Position numbers and translations under genes: made by a program. A stretch of DNA of 64,000 nucleotides. Source: Pseudomonas sp. GM80. GTDB taxonomy: Bacteria > Pseudomonadota > Gammaproteobacteria > Pseudomonadales > Pseudomonadaceae. This document shows positions 45,360 through 55,107 of this stretch, one piece after another. Each line of letters begins with the position of its first letter. Positions within the stretch are counted from its first letter, which is position 1. The stretch is from assembly GCF_000282515.1 (NCBI RefSeq), contig NZ_AKJD01000069.1, positions 1 through 64,000 of the forward strand, in the 5' to 3' direction. Below the pieces are notes generated by a model, which was given only the letters and a program-made list of their open reading frames with translations, was not told where the DNA came from and ran no database searches.

Positions 45360-45991
45360 CTCGAACCCAGAAAACCGTCTTCATCCTCGTCGCCGTGATC
45401 GCGCTGATCCTGGGACTTACCGTTAACAAAGTGCTGAGCGGCAAGGGCCAGGGCGACCCGACGGCGCTGATCGATGCAGGCATTATTCTGCTGCCGCAGA
45501 GCAGGAATCTACCGGACGTAACAATGACCGATCAGGACGGCAAACCGGTGGCGATCAATGAGTTGAAAGGTAAGTGGAGTTTGCTGTTCTTTGGCTACAC
45601 CTTCTGCCCGGACATCTGCCCGACTACCCTCGCACAGCTGCGCCAGATCAAGAGTGAACTGCCGAAGGACGCTGTGGATAAATTGCAGATCGTGCTGGTC
45701 AGCGTTGACCCGAACCGCGATAACCCGAAGCAGTTGAAGCAGTATCTGGGCTACTTTGATCCGCAGTTCATTGGCTTGACGCCGACTTCGATTGAAGAGC
45801 TGCAGAAGGTGGCGAATGCGGTGAGTATTCCGTTTATTCCGGCGGATACCAGTAAGCCGAATTACACCGTCGACCATAGCGGCAATCTGGCAGTGATCGG
45901 GCCGGACGGGACGCAGCGGGGGTTTATTCGTGCGCCGCTGAACAACGCCAAACTGGTGGCGCAACTCCCGGTGATGCTAAACCGCAAATAA
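45356..45991 (+). CDS. SCO1/SenC family copper chaperone
   Basis: This 211-residue protein has an N-terminal membrane anchor and a thioredoxin-like periplasmic domain. The copper site is Cys84 and Cys88 in TFCPDICPT plus His174 in VDHSGN. It delivers copper to the CuA centre of subunit II. It is the last gene of the oxidase operon, with a REP pair and terminator after it. Confidence 0.94.
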   Translation: MTRTQKTVFILVAVIALILGLTVNKVLSGKGQGDPTALIDAGIILLPQSRNLPDVTMTDQDGKPVAINELKGKWSLLFFGYTFCPDICPTTLAQLRQIKSELPKDAVDKLQIVLVSVDPNRDNPKQLKQYLGYFDPQFIGLTPTSIEELQKVANAVSIPFIPADTSKPNYTVDHSGNLAVIGPDGTQRGFIRAPLNNAKLVAQLPVMLNRK

Positions 45992-46017
45992 GTCACCAAT
46001 GGACGCACCGAGAACCC

Positions 46018-46154
46018 TTTGTGGCGAGGGGATTTATCCCCGATGGACGGCGCAGCCGTCCCAATACCCCTGAATGCAGCACACCAGTTAGCGCGCAAAT
46101 GCTGCATTTGGGGCTGCTGCGCAGCCCATCGGGGATAAATCCCCTCACCACAAA
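46018..46154. repeat. REP pair (REPIN), family C
   Basis: The arms TTTGTGGCGAGGGGATTTAT...CCCCGATGG and the inverse ending CTCACCACAAA are 137 bases end to end, with smaller nested inverted repeats (GGACGGCGCAGCCGTCC and GGCTGCTGCGCAGCC). It is the same family as 12613-12744. It marks the boundary between the oxidase block and metNIQ. Confidence 0.87.
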
Positions 46155-46186
46155 TTTAGTGCTACCGGAGCGATATTTCAGACACA

Positions 46187-46215
46187 AAAAAGGGACGCCA
46201 GTGGCGTCCCTTTTT
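46187..46215. terminator. bidirectional intrinsic terminator between sco and metQ
   Basis: A perfect 13-bp stem (46187-46199 with 46203-46215, core AGGGACGCC/GGCGTCCCT) has a 3-base loop, A-tract before and T-tract after. It can end transcripts from both the oxidase operon and metNIQ, whose stop is 18 bases away. Confidence 0.92.
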
Positions 46216-46232
46216 CGTTACAGCAATCTAAA

Positions 46233-47003
46233 TCAGAACGCCGGCAATACCGCGCCTTTGTACTTCTCGGTAATGAATTTCTTCACTTCCGGGCTGTGCA
46301 GTGCTGCAGCGAGTTTCTTCATCGCGTCGCTGTCCTTGTTGTCCGGGCGGGACACGAGGATGTTCACGTATGGCGAGTCGTTACCTTCGATCACCAGCGC
46401 ATCCTTGGACGGATCGAGCTTGGCTTCCAGCGCGTAGTTGGTGTTGATCAGCGCCAGATCGACCTGGGTCAGCACGCGCGGGATGGTCGCGGCTTCCAGT
46501 TCACGGATCTTCAGGTCTTTCGGGTTAGTCGCGATGTCTTTGACGCTCGACAGGATGTTGGTCGGATCCTTCAGCGTGATCACGCCAGCCTTGGCCAGCA
46601 GCAACAGGGCACGGCCGCCGTTGGTGGCGTCGTTCGGAATCACCACGTTGGCGCCGCTTGGCAGATCCTTCAGATCCTTGAGCTTGCTCGAATAAGCGCC
46701 CAGCGGCTCCAGGTGCACACCGGTCACGGCGACAAGGTTAGTGCCCTTGGCCTTGTTGAACTCATCGAGGTACGGCTGGTGCTGGAAGAAGTTGGCGTCC
46801 AGACGCTTTTCAGCGACCTGTACGTTCGGCTGAATGTAGTCGGTGAAGACCTTGACCTTCAGCTCCACGCCTTCTTTGGCCAAGGCTGGTTTCACGAACT
46901 CGAGGATTTCTGCGTGCGGCACCGGGGTGGCAGCAACGGTCAGGGTTTCGGCATGGGCCGAGAATGCTGCAACGGCAGCAAAAGCAGCGATCAGTTTTTT
47001 CAT
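46233..47003 (-). CDS. metQ: methionine ABC transporter substrate-binding protein
   Basis: This 256-residue NlpA/MetQ-type binding protein has VAATPVPHAEILEFVKP, the YIQPNVQVAEKRLDANFFQHQPYL core, and IPNDATNGGRALLLL. The family is often lipid-anchored, but this signal peptide ends FSAHAETL with no lipobox cysteine, so the protein is probably free in the periplasm. It is last in metN-metI-metQ and should bind methionine. Confidence 0.93.
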   Translation of the reverse strand: MKKLIAAFAAVAAFSAHAETLTVAATPVPHAEILEFVKPALAKEGVELKVKVFTDYIQPNVQVAEKRLDANFFQHQPYLDEFNKAKGTNLVAVTGVHLEPLGAYSSKLKDLKDLPSGANVVIPNDATNGGRALLLLAKAGVITLKDPTNILSSVKDIATNPKDLKIRELEAATIPRVLTQVDLALINTNYALEAKLDPSKDALVIEGNDSPYVNILVSRPDNKDSDAMKKLAAALHSPEVKKFITEKYKGAVLPAF

Positions 47004-47080
47004 TCAGCTAACTCCTTTTCAAAGCGCCCGTCTGGCGCCTGCCAGCGAATGGCCGGCTCATCTCTTGATTACAAAACCGG

Positions 47081-47755
47081 TTATTTGCGCGAGAAATGCA
47101 CGACCAGTCGATCACCGACCATCTGCAGCACTTGCACCAGAATCAACAGCAACACCACGGTGACGATCATCACGTCGGTCTGGAAACGCTGGTAACCGAA
47201 ACGGATCGCCAGGTCACCCAGACCACCGGCGCCGACCACACCGGCCATCGCCGTGTAGGACACCAGTGTAATCGCCGTCACCGTAATCGCCGCGAAGATG
47301 CCCGGGCGGGCTTCCGGCAGCAAGGCGTTCATGATGATCTGCCGCGTGGTCGCGCCCATCGACTGGGTCGCCTCGATAATGCCGCGATCGACTTCACGCA
47401 GCGCGGTTTCCACCAGACGCGCGAAGAACGGTGTCGCACCCACCACCAACGGCGGAATCGCACCGGCCACGCCCAGCGACGTGCCGGTGATCAGTACGGT
47501 GAACGGGATCATCACGATCAACAGAATAATGAACGGCAGCGAACGCAGGATGTTCACCGCCAACGACATGAACGCGTAGAGGCCACGGCTTTCCAGCAAC
47601 TGACGCGGGCTGCAGAGGAACAGCAACACGCCCAGCGGCAAGCCGAGCAGCACGGTGAACAGCAGCGAACCGCCAAGCATCAGCATGGTGTCGCCGGTGG
47701 CCAGCCAGATTTCGTACCAGTCGATATTGGTGAAGAAACTGATCAGGTCTTCCAT
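47081..47755 (-). CDS. metI: methionine ABC transporter permease
   Basis: This 224-residue permease has five predicted helices. The ABC-permease EAA loop reads VDRGIIEATQSMGATTRQIIMNALLPEARPG. Family-typical ends are IWLATGDTMLMLGGSLLFTVLLGLPLG and VLQMVGDRLVVHF. Its ATG overlaps the metN stop by one base. Confidence 0.94.
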   Translation of the reverse strand: MEDLISFFTNIDWYEIWLATGDTMLMLGGSLLFTVLLGLPLGVLLFLCSPRQLLESRGLYAFMSLAVNILRSLPFIILLIVMIPFTVLITGTSLGVAGAIPPLVVGATPFFARLVETALREVDRGIIEATQSMGATTRQIIMNALLPEARPGIFAAITVTAITLVSYTAMAGVVGAGGLGDLAIRFGYQRFQTDVMIVTVVLLLILVQVLQMVGDRLVVHFSRK

Positions 47756-48762
47756 TAGCGCAATACCTCCATGTGAACGTCAGCGGCGGTGAAGCGGGCG
47801 AAAGCCGCCTCCATGTCGCCACCGGTGACGGCGAGGGTCAATTGCCCGTACGGAATGTCTTTGATGCGGTCGATACGACCGGCAAGGATGCTGTAGTCGA
47901 CGCCGGTTTCCCGGGCGACGGTACCGAGCAGCGGCGCGTAGGTCGCTTCGCCCTGGAAGGTCAGACGCACGATGCGCCCCGGCACGTGAGCGAAGTCATC
48001 ACGCTGTTCACTCTCGTCGATCTGCTCGCTTTCCTGAACGAAACGCTTGGTGGTCGGGTGCTTGGGATGCAGGAACACATCGGCCACCGAGCCTTGCTCG
48101 ACGATCACGCCAGCGTCCATCACCGCGACTTGATCGCAGACGCGACGGATTACATCCATCTCGTGGGTGATCAGGACGATGGTCAGTTTCAGTTCACGGT
48201 TGATCTCGGCCAGCAGTTGCAGGACCGAAGCGGTGGTCTGCGGGTCGAGGGCACTGGTGGCCTCGTCGCACAGCAGAATCTTCGGCTTGGTTGCCAGGGC
48301 GCGGGCGATGCCGACGCGCTGCTTCTGGCCACCGGACAATTGCGCCGGGTACTTTTTCGCGTGGTCGGACAGGCCGACGCGCTTGAGCAATTCGGCGACG
48401 CGCTGATTCACCTCGCTGCTCGACAACTCCCCCGCCAGGGTTAGCGGCAATGCAACGTTGTCGGCCACGGTCTTGGAGGCCAACAGGTTGAAGTGCTGGA
48501 AGATCATCCCGACTTGCTGGCGGAAACGGCGCAGGCCGTTGGCATCCAGCGCGGTGACTTCTTCGCCGTCGACGAAGATCTTGCCGCCACTGGAGTCTTC
48601 CAGGCGATTGATCAGACGCAGCAGGGTACTTTTGCCCGCACCGGAATGGCCGATCAGGCCGAACACCTGCCCGTTCTCGATAGAGAGACTGGTCGGGTGC
48701 AGCGCGGGAATATCCTTACCGGCGACGCGGTAAGTCTTGTGGACGTTTTGAAACTCGATCAC
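47755..48762 (-). CDS. metN: methionine ABC transporter ATP-binding protein
   Basis: This 335-residue ATPase has Walker A GHSGAGKS, signature [15 protein letters not shown] and Walker [13 protein letters not shown]. The C-terminal NIL (ACT-like) domain from about residue 255 ([21 protein letters not shown]) lets methionine inhibit transport. It starts at GTG 48762. It is first in the operon and divergent from katE. Confidence 0.95.
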   Translation of the reverse strand: MIEFQNVHKTYRVAGKDIPALHPTSLSIENGQVFGLIGHSGAGKSTLLRLINRLEDSSGGKIFVDGEEVTALDANGLRRFRQQVGMIFQHFNLLASKTVADNVALPLTLAGELSSSEVNQRVAELLKRVGLSDHAKKYPAQLSGGQKQRVGIARALATKPKILLCDEATSALDPQTTASVLQLLAEINRELKLTIVLITHEMDVIRRVCDQVAVMDAGVIVEQGSVADVFLHPKHPTTKRFVQESEQIDESEQRDDFAHVPGRIVRLTFQGEATYAPLLGTVARETGVDYSILAGRIDRIKDIPYGQLTLAVTGGDMEAAFARFTAADVHMEVLR

Positions 48763-48985
48763 GTAGCGAACCTTGTGGGGCGCGTTAGAAAAGGATCAGC
48801 GGTTAGCCGGGCGCGCATTTTAGCCTGTCCGTATAGAGGTTCTTAGCATTTATTTCTCAATTAACCTTCGATTTGGCAATAACAAGATCAAAGGTCATAA
48901 AAAAGGAACGCCCCGAGTGCCTCATCAGTCACTAAGTAAGCGACTTGAAAACCCTGGGTGCCGTGCCTGGGAACCACTCAAGAGT

Positions 48986-49003
48986 CCCCGACAAGCATCG
49001 GGG
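48986..49003 (+). other. hairpin in the katE leader
   Basis: CCCCGA and TCGGGG pair around a 6-base loop 23 bases before the katE ATG, just before the GAGGAG ribosome site. It may affect mRNA stability or initiation; there is no evidence of a ligand-binding structure. Confidence 0.35.
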
Positions 49004-49025
49004 TCAACCGAGGAGTTTACGACTG

Positions 49026-51164
49026 ATGAGCAAGAAGCCTACGACCGATAAAAGCCAGATGGCAGGAACCGATACCCCGGATCGCGCCAACACCAACGCC
49101 AAACTCGACAGCCTGGAAAAGTTTCGCTCCGACGCCACCGGCCAGGCCCTGCGTACCAATCAGGGGGTCAAGGTTGCTGACAACCAGAACACCCTCAAGG
49201 CCGGACCGCGCGGGCCGTCGCTGCTTGAAGACTTCATCATGCGGGAAAAAATCACGCATTTTGACCATGAGCGGATCCCGGAGCGCATCGTCCACGCGCG
49301 CGGCACTGGCGCGCATGGTTTCTTTCAGGCCTACGAGAACCATTCGACGCTGACCAAGGCCGGTTTCCTACAGGATCCGGGGAAAAAGACGCCGGTGTTC
49401 GTGCGCTTTTCCACGGTGCAGGGCCCGCGTGGTTCCGGCGATACCGTACGCGACGTGCGAGGCTTTGCGGTGAAGTTCTTCACCGATGAAGGCAACTTCG
49501 ACTTGGTCGGCAACAACATGCCGGTATTTTTCATTCAGGACGCGATCAAGTTTCCCGACTTCGTCCACGCGGTGAAACCCGAGCCGCACAATGAAATTCC
49601 CACCGGTGGCTCTGCTCACGACACTTTCTGGGACTTCGTCTCGCTGGTGCCGGAATCGGCGCACATGGTCATCTGGGCGATGTCCGACCGGGCGATTCCA
49701 AAAAGTCTGCGCAGCATGCAGGGCTTCGGCGTGCATACCTTCCGGCTGATCAACGCCGAGGGCAAATCGCGCTTCGTCAAATTCCACTGGCGCCCTACTG
49801 CCGGCACGTGCTCGCTGGTCTGGGATGAGGCGCAGAAGCTTGCCGGTAAAGACACCGACTACCACCGTCGCGACCTCTGGGAAGCGATCGAGATGGGCGA
49901 CTACCCGGAATGGGAACTCGGCGTGCAGATCATCGAGGAGGAAAACGAGCACGACTTCGATTTCGACATCCTCGACCCGACCAAGCTGATCCCCGAAGAA
50001 ATCGTGCCGATCACGCCGCTGGGCAAAATGACCTTGAACCGTAACCCGGACAACTTCTTTGCCGAGACCGAGCAGGTTGCGTTCTGCCCTGGCCACATCG
50101 TGCCGGGCATCGACTTCTCCAATGATCCGCTGCTGCAAGGTCGGCTGTTTTCCTACACCGATACGCAAATCAGCCGACTCGGTGGGCCGAACTTTCATGA
50201 GCTGCCGATCAACCGCCCGGTGGCGCCGTTCCACAATGGCCAGCGCGATGCGCAGCACCGTACGGTGATCGACAAGGGCCGTGCTTCCTACGAGCCGAAC
50301 TCGATTGATGGCGGCTGGCCGAAAGAGACACCACCGGCCGCGCAGGACGGTGGTTTCGAGAGTTATCCGGAACGCATCGATGCAAACAAGATCCGCCAGC
50401 GCAGCGAATCGTTCAGCGACCATTTCTCCCAAGCGACGTTGTTCTTCAACAGCATGAGCGACCACGAGAAAGAGCACATTATCGCCGCCTACAGCTTCGA
50501 GCTGGGCAAGGTTGAACGCGAGTTCATCCGGGCGCGCGAGGTGAACGAGATTCTGGCTAACATCGATCTGGAACTGGCCAAGCGTGTGGCGGCCAATCTG
50601 GGTCTGCCTGCACCTGCCAAAGGCACGGTGGATGCGCGCAAGGTGTCGTTCGATCACTCGCCAGCACTGAGCCAGGCGAATCTGCTGCCGGAAAACATCA
50701 AAACGCGAAAAGTGGCGATTCTTGCTGCTAACGGCGTCGATGGTGCGGCGATTGAGGCGATGAAGAAAGCATTGGCGGCGGAAGGTGCGCACGCGAAATT
50801 GCTCGGCCCGACTTCGGCGCCGGTGAAAACGGCGGACGGCAAAAGCCTGCCCGTGGACGCTTCGATGGAAGGCATGCCGTCAGTAATCTTTGACGCGGTG
50901 TTTGTGCCGGGTGGTGCGGCGTCGGTCAAGGCGTTGAGCGGCGACGGCGTGGCGTTGCATTACGTGCTGGAGGCTTACAAGCACTTGAAGGCAATCGCGT
51001 TGCAGGGCGAAGCCAAGCAGCTGCTGGATGTGTTGAAGCTGGAGAAAGATGCCGGGCTGCTGGAGGGCAAGGATGTGGGTGCGTTGACCAAACCGTTCTT
51101 TGCGGCGATCGGGCAGCATCGGGTTTGGGATCGTGAGCCTAAGGCGAAAGCCATTCCGGCTTAA
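49026..51164 (+). CDS. katE: large-subunit catalase HPII
   Basis: This 712-residue catalase is of clade 2. The heme-side residues sit in [13 protein letters not shown] (catalytic His), [20 protein letters not shown] (Asn) and [25 protein letters not shown] (proximal Tyr). The extra C-terminal flavodoxin/DJ-1-like domain (from about residue 565, [15 protein letters not shown]) identifies the HPII type. It removes H2O2 in stationary phase in the cytoplasm. The ATG at 49026 follows GAGGAG at about 12 bases. A REP separates it from the convergent lipoprotein gene. Confidence 0.96.
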   Translation: MSKKPTTDKSQMAGTDTPDRANTNAKLDSLEKFRSDATGQALRTNQGVKVADNQNTLKAGPRGPSLLEDFIMREKITHFDHERIPERIVHARGTGAHGFFQAYENHSTLTKAGFLQDPGKKTPVFVRFSTVQGPRGSGDTVRDVRGFAVKFFTDEGNFDLVGNNMPVFFIQDAIKFPDFVHAVKPEPHNEIPTGGSAHDTFWDFVSLVPESAHMVIWAMSDRAIPKSLRSMQGFGVHTFRLINAEGKSRFVKFHWRPTAGTCSLVWDEAQKLAGKDTDYHRRDLWEAIEMGDYPEWELGVQIIEEENEHDFDFDILDPTKLIPEEIVPITPLGKMTLNRNPDNFFAETEQVAFCPGHIVPGIDFSNDPLLQGRLFSYTDTQISRLGGPNFHELPINRPVAPFHNGQRDAQHRTVIDKGRASYEPNSIDGGWPKETPPAAQDGGFESYPERIDANKIRQRSESFSDHFSQATLFFNSMSDHEKEHIIAAYSFELGKVEREFIRAREVNEILANIDLELAKRVAANLGLPAPAKGTVDARKVSFDHSPALSQANLLPENIKTRKVAILAANGVDGAAIEAMKKALAAEGAHAKLLGPTSAPVKTADGKSLPVDASMEGMPSVIFDAVFVPGGAASVKALSGDGVALHYVLEAYKHLKAIALQGEAKQLLDVLKLEKDAGLLEGKDVGALTKPFFAAIGQHRVWDREPKAKAIPA

Positions 51165-51169
51165 AAAGC

Positions 51170-51240
51170 AAAAGATCGCAGCCTGCGGCAGCTCCTACAG
51201 GGAATGACTTTGTAGGAGCTGCCGCAGGCTGCGATCTTTT
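51170..51240. repeat. REP palindrome, family A
   Basis: The arms AAAAGATCGCAGCCTGCGGC...CTACA (51170-51199) and the inverse (51211-51240) are exact, with an 11-base loop. The right arm abuts the stop codon of the convergent gene and sits 5 bases after the katE stop, so it may act as a shared terminator. Confidence 0.92.
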
Positions 51241-51953
51241 TAAGGTTTACGCGGACTCAGAACCATCTGCGCCGGCACCGTGCGCACGGTCTGCTTCACA
51301 ATCTTCAGATCAAAATCCGGATTCAATTTCTTCACCCGCTTGGTCAGCAACGTCGCCAACCAAGGATAATCATTGGTCCGAGGCGCCTGAATCGTCACCC
51401 CACACTCATAATTCACTACATCGGCGGCAATCGCATCCAGTTGCCGGCGAAGTTTGCGGCTATCAGTGATATTCAACGCAACCGTGGTGCTCTCGGCAGT
51501 CGGATCGATCACCTTGGCTTTCGGCTTGGCCTCAGCGGCCAGCAGCGCCGCTTCAGCCTTTTCCAGCTCAGCCTTGCGCGCTTCAGTGATGGCGCCGTTG
51601 ACGCCACCGGTCAGCGCCGGCGCTTTCGGCATCAACGCGCGGGCACGGCTCAACGCCGTAGCAGCGGCATTCACATCTCCCTTCTGCAGCACGATCTGGC
51701 TGCGACGCAGATACGCTTCGGCAAGCTGCCGCTGGTATTGCTCAAGGGATTGATCATTGGGAGTTTCTTTCTGCAAAGCAGCTAATTGGTCTTCGGCGGT
51801 GGCCAGTTCGCTGCTGGCCAGGCTTTGCTCCAGCTGTGCGATGGCCGTAGCCCGCGCATCGGGGACTTCGGCCACCGGCGGCGTGCTTTGGCAGGCGCCC
51901 AGCAGCACTGAAAATGCGACAAGGAGCAGATAACGGGAGGCGAACGGCTTCAT
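51240..51953 (-). CDS. PA5502-family lipoprotein
   Basis: This 237-residue lipoprotein has lipobox VLLGACQS. An N-terminal TPR-like helical region (residues ~30-110, AIAQLEQSLASSELATAEDQL, AYLRRSQIVLQKGDVNAAATAL) leads to an alanine/lysine-rich helix and then a C-terminal domain with NYECGVTIQAPRTNDYPWLATLLTKRVKKL. Function is unknown. It follows znuB by 37 bases in the same direction, so it probably belongs to the zinc-repressed operon. Confidence 0.85.
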   Translation of the reverse strand: MKPFASRYLLLVAFSVLLGACQSTPPVAEVPDARATAIAQLEQSLASSELATAEDQLAALQKETPNDQSLEQYQRQLAEAYLRRSQIVLQKGDVNAAATALSRARALMPKAPALTGGVNGAITEARKAELEKAEAALLAAEAKPKAKVIDPTAESTTVALNITDSRKLRRQLDAIAADVVNYECGVTIQAPRTNDYPWLATLLTKRVKKLNPDFDLKIVKQTVRTVPAQMVLSPRKP

Positions 51954-51990
51954 TCCTGCGACTCTCTAATTGCGCAAAAAGCGGCCAAGT

Positions 51991-52779
51991 CTACACCCCA
52001 CGACGGGGCAGAACAAAACTCAACAGAAACAGTGCGGCCGCCGTCACAACGATTGACGGCCCGGCCGGGGTGTCCTTGAACCACGACAGTGCCAGCCCGC
52101 CACACACGGCGAGCATGCCCAGCAGGCTCGCGCCCACCGCCATCTGCTCCGGCGAGCGGGCGTGACGCTGTGCCGCAGCCGCCGGAATGATCAGCAGTGA
52201 AGTAATCAGCAACACACCGACGATTTTCATCGCCACGGCGATCACCACCGCAATCAACAACATCAGCGCCATGCGCAGACCTGCAACCGGCAGGCCTTCG
52301 ACCTTGGCCAGCTCTTCATGCACGGTGATCGCCAGCAATGGCCGCCACAATGTCACCAGCAACACCAGCACCGCCGCGCTGCCGCCGAGAATCCACGCCA
52401 GGTCGGTCGGGCTGATCGCCAGCAGGTCGCCGAACAGATAGGCCATCAGGTCGATCCGCACTTCATGCATGAAGCTTAGTACCACCAGGCCGAGAGAGAG
52501 CGTGCTTGGTGCGAGAATTCCCAACAGCGTGTCAGACGCCAGCGGTTGGCGCTGTTGCAAGGTCACCAAAAGCACCGCCAGCAGCAGGCAGCCAACGGTC
52601 ACCGCAACGGTCGGGCTGACATCCAGCAGAAAGCCCAAAGCCACACCGAGCAACGCGGCGTGGGACAAGGTGTCGCCGAAATAAGCCATGCGCCGCCAGA
52701 CCACAAACGAACCGAGCGGCCCGGCCACCAGTGCCAGCGCCAGACCTGCAAGCAGGGCATACAACAGAAAATCAGCCAT
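51991..52779 (-). CDS. znuB: zinc ABC transporter permease
   Basis: This 262-residue ABC-3 family permease has about eight helices. [21 protein letters not shown] is the family signature near the N-terminus, and [21 protein letters not shown] marks a later conserved helix. It forms the membrane channel for zinc uptake. Its start overlaps the end of znuC by 8 bases. Confidence 0.94.
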   Translation of the reverse strand: MADFLLYALLAGLALALVAGPLGSFVVWRRMAYFGDTLSHAALLGVALGFLLDVSPTVAVTVGCLLLAVLLVTLQQRQPLASDTLLGILAPSTLSLGLVVLSFMHEVRIDLMAYLFGDLLAISPTDLAWILGGSAAVLVLLVTLWRPLLAITVHEELAKVEGLPVAGLRMALMLLIAVVIAVAMKIVGVLLITSLLIIPAAAAQRHARSPEQMAVGASLLGMLAVCGGLALSWFKDTPAGPSIVVTAAALFLLSFVLPRRGV

Positions 52780-53557
52780 GCTTGCAGTTGTCTCCGTGAA
52801 CGTGAGGTTGGCCAATAACCGGCCCTTTGACCACCGAACCGTGCAGGTCGTGGGCGTGGTCGTGATGGTGGTGATAAACCGCCAGGCTCTGCGCGTTCTT
52901 GCCGAACAGTTCGACAAACGCCGGATCGCCGCTGACCTGCTCGGGATGCCCGGAGCAGCAGACGTGACGGTTGAGGCAGACCACCTGGTCGGTGGTGCTC
53001 ATTACCAGATGCAAATCGTGGGACACCATCAACACGCCGCAACCATGGCGATCGCGCAGACGGGTGATCAGGCTGTACAGCTCGGCTTGCCCGGCGACAT
53101 CGACGCCCTGCACCGGCTCATCGAGTACCAGCAATTCCGGCTCGCGCAGTAGCGCTCGAGCGAGCAGCACGCGCTGCATTTCACCGCCGGAAACGCTTTG
53201 CACCGGGCTGTCGATGACGTGTTCGGCGCCAACTTCTTTCAGCGCCGCCAGCGCACGCGGACGGTCAACGCCCGGGACCAGGCGCAGAAAGCGCAGCACC
53301 GACAGCGGCAAGGTCGGATCGACGTGAAGTTTTTGCGGCATATAGCCGACACGCAGCTTCGGCTTGCGCCAGACGCTGCCGCTGTCCGGCTTCAACAGCC
53401 CGAGCACGGCGCGCACCAGCGTTGTCTTGCCAGCGCCGTTAGGGCCGATCAGGGTGACGATCTGCCCCGGCTCGACGCTCAGCTCGATGTTGTCCAGCAC
53501 GGTCTGCCCGGCAAACGTGACGGCGACCTGTTCCAGACGGATCAGCGCATTGCTCAT
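52772..53557 (-). CDS. znuC: zinc ABC transporter ATP-binding protein
   Basis: This 261-residue ATPase has Walker [10 protein letters not shown], signature [15 protein letters not shown] and Walker [13 protein letters not shown]. The C-terminus is His-rich ([13 protein letters not shown], then [12 protein letters not shown]), which could bind zinc on the cytoplasmic side. The ATG at 53557 overlaps the zur stop by one base (TGATG). Confidence 0.95.
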   Translation of the reverse strand: MSNALIRLEQVAVTFAGQTVLDNIELSVEPGQIVTLIGPNGAGKTTLVRAVLGLLKPDSGSVWRKPKLRVGYMPQKLHVDPTLPLSVLRFLRLVPGVDRPRALAALKEVGAEHVIDSPVQSVSGGEMQRVLLARALLREPELLVLDEPVQGVDVAGQAELYSLITRLRDRHGCGVLMVSHDLHLVMSTTDQVVCLNRHVCCSGHPEQVSGDPAFVELFGKNAQSLAVYHHHHDHAHDLHGSVVKGPVIGQPHVHGDNCKHG

Positions 53558-54039
53558 CAAGCCCCCTGGCAACCGGAGCACAGGCCGACGACTTCGACGG
53601 TTTGTGCTTCGACGATGAAACCGACGTCTTTGGCGCTGTTGATGATCGCGTCGCTGATCACTTTTTGCTCAAGTTCGATGGCGGCGTGGCAATCGCGGCA
53701 GATCAGGAACTGGCCCTGATGCGCATGCTCGGGGTGGACGCAGCCGACGAAGGCGTTGAGCGAAGAGATGCGGTGCACCAGGCCGTTTTCCAACAGGAAA
53801 TCCAGCGCGCGGTACACGGTTGGCGGCGCGGCGCGGCGGCCGTCCTGCTCGCTGAGCACGGCGAGAATGTCGTAGGCGCCCAGCGGCTTGTGGCTCTGCC
53901 ACACCAGTTCCAGCACCCGGCGGCGCAACGCGGTCAGGCGCAAGCCTTTCTGGGCGCACAAGGTATCGGCCTCGGACAAAGCGCTATGCACGCAATGAGA
54001 GTGGTCGTGGGGACGGCTGGCAATCGGTGTAATAGGCAT
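53557..54039 (-). CDS. zur: zinc uptake regulator (Fur family)
   Basis: This 160-residue Fur-family repressor has an N-terminal winged helix ([50 protein letters not shown]). Its metal-binding domain has [18 protein letters not shown] and a C-terminal CSGC; the two CxxC pairs form the structural zinc site. With zinc bound it should repress both zur-znuCB and divergent znuA from the short shared intergenic region. Confidence 0.94.
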   Translation of the reverse strand: MPITPIASRPHDHSHCVHSALSEADTLCAQKGLRLTALRRRVLELVWQSHKPLGAYDILAVLSEQDGRRAAPPTVYRALDFLLENGLVHRISSLNAFVGCVHPEHAHQGQFLICRDCHAAIELEQKVISDAIINSAKDVGFIVEAQTVEVVGLCSGCQGA

Positions 54040-54065
54040 GGGCGGCGACGAGTTTTGATAGAGAC

Positions 54066-54078
54066 GTTATTATGTTAC
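54066..54078. promoter_or_regulatory. candidate Zur operator
   Basis: The AT-rich GTTATTATGTTAC lies in the zur-znuA divergent region of under 70 bases. It partly matches the gamma-proteobacterial Zur core GTTAT-N2-ATAAC. The match is incomplete, but there is little other room for a shared operator. Confidence 0.4.
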
Positions 54079-54105
54079 CCGTTCTCGCCTCCTTGAGTGG
54101 TCATC

Positions 54106-55026
54106 GTGTCCCGACTTTTTTCTGTTTTTGTGGCTTTTGTCGCCAGTTTTCTGTTGATCGGTTCGGCTCAGGCCGAGGTCAAAGTCCTCACCAGCATCAA
54201 ACCGTTGCAGCTGATTGCAGCGGCCGTGCAGGACGGCGTGGCGATTCCCGAAGTGCTGCTGCCGCCGGGTGCGTCGCCGCACAATTACGCGCTGCGGCCA
54301 TCCGACGTACGGAAGGTGCAATCGGTCGATCTGCTCTACTGGATCGGCCCGGACATGGAAGGTTTCCTGCCGCGCGTGCTGAATGGTCGTACGCTGCCGA
54401 GCGTCGCCGTGCAGGATCTGCCGGGGATGAAACTGCGGCGTTTTGCTGAAGACAGCCACTCCCACGCGGAAGAGGCCGACGAGCATGATCACGACCACCG
54501 TCCGGGCACGCTGGATGCGCATTTGTGGTTGTCGCCGGTCAATGCGCGGGTGATTGCCGACAAGATGGCGGCAGACTTGAGCGCTGCCGACCCGGCCAAC
54601 GCCGAGCGTTATCAGAGCAATGCCAAGGCGTTTGACGCGCGTCTGGATGCGCTGGATCAGCGTTTGAAGCAGCGTCTGGCCAGTGTTGAAGGCAAGCCGT
54701 ACTTCGTCTTTCACGAGGCGTTTGATTACTTTGAAGAGGCTTACGGCCTGAAGCACGCTGGGGTATTCAGTGTTGCAGCGGAAGTGCAGCCGGGTGCACA
54801 GCATGTCGCGGCGATGCGCAAGCGTTTGCAGGAAGTCGGCAAGACTTGTGTGTTCAGCGAGCCGCCGTTGCGTCCGCGTCTGGCGGAGACATTGGTCGCT
54901 GGCCTGCCAGTGAAACTGGCTGAGCTGGATGCGTTGGGCGGGTATACACCGGCGACGGCTCAGGGCTATGAGCAGGTGTTGGAGAAGCTGGGTAACGATC
55001 TGGCCGGGTGCCTGGAATCTCTGTAA
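54106..55026 (+). CDS. znuA: zinc ABC transporter substrate-binding protein
   Basis: This periplasmic cluster-9 binding protein of about 306 residues has a signal peptide ending GSAQA. Zinc ligands include the His of GASPHNYALRP, the His of LDAHLWLSP and FHEAFDYF. A His/Asp/Glu-rich loop (HSHAEEADEHDHDH) is typical of zinc-type members. Start: GTG 54106 gives the best signal peptide; GTG 54097 is in frame. It is divergent from zur. Confidence 0.92.
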   Translation: MSRLFSVFVAFVASFLLIGSAQAEVKVLTSIKPLQLIAAAVQDGVAIPEVLLPPGASPHNYALRPSDVRKVQSVDLLYWIGPDMEGFLPRVLNGRTLPSVAVQDLPGMKLRRFAEDSHSHAEEADEHDHDHRPGTLDAHLWLSPVNARVIADKMAADLSAADPANAERYQSNAKAFDARLDALDQRLKQRLASVEGKPYFVFHEAFDYFEEAYGLKHAGVFSVAAEVQPGAQHVAAMRKRLQEVGKTCVFSEPPLRPRLAETLVAGLPVKLAELDALGGYTPATAQGYEQVLEKLGNDLAGCLESL

Positions 55027-55035
55027 ACCCATAGA

Positions 55036-55103
55036 AAAAGATCGCAGCCTTCGGCAGCTCCTATGTGATTCCATGTAGGAGCTGCCGAAGGCTGCGATCT
55101 TTT
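55036..55103. repeat. REP palindrome, family A
   Basis: The arms AAAAGATCGCAGCCTTCGGC...AGCTCCTA and the inverse flank a short loop of about 12 bases. It lies between the convergent znuA and thrB genes and is close enough to both stops to serve as a terminator. Confidence 0.9.
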
Positions 55104-55107
55104 GATC

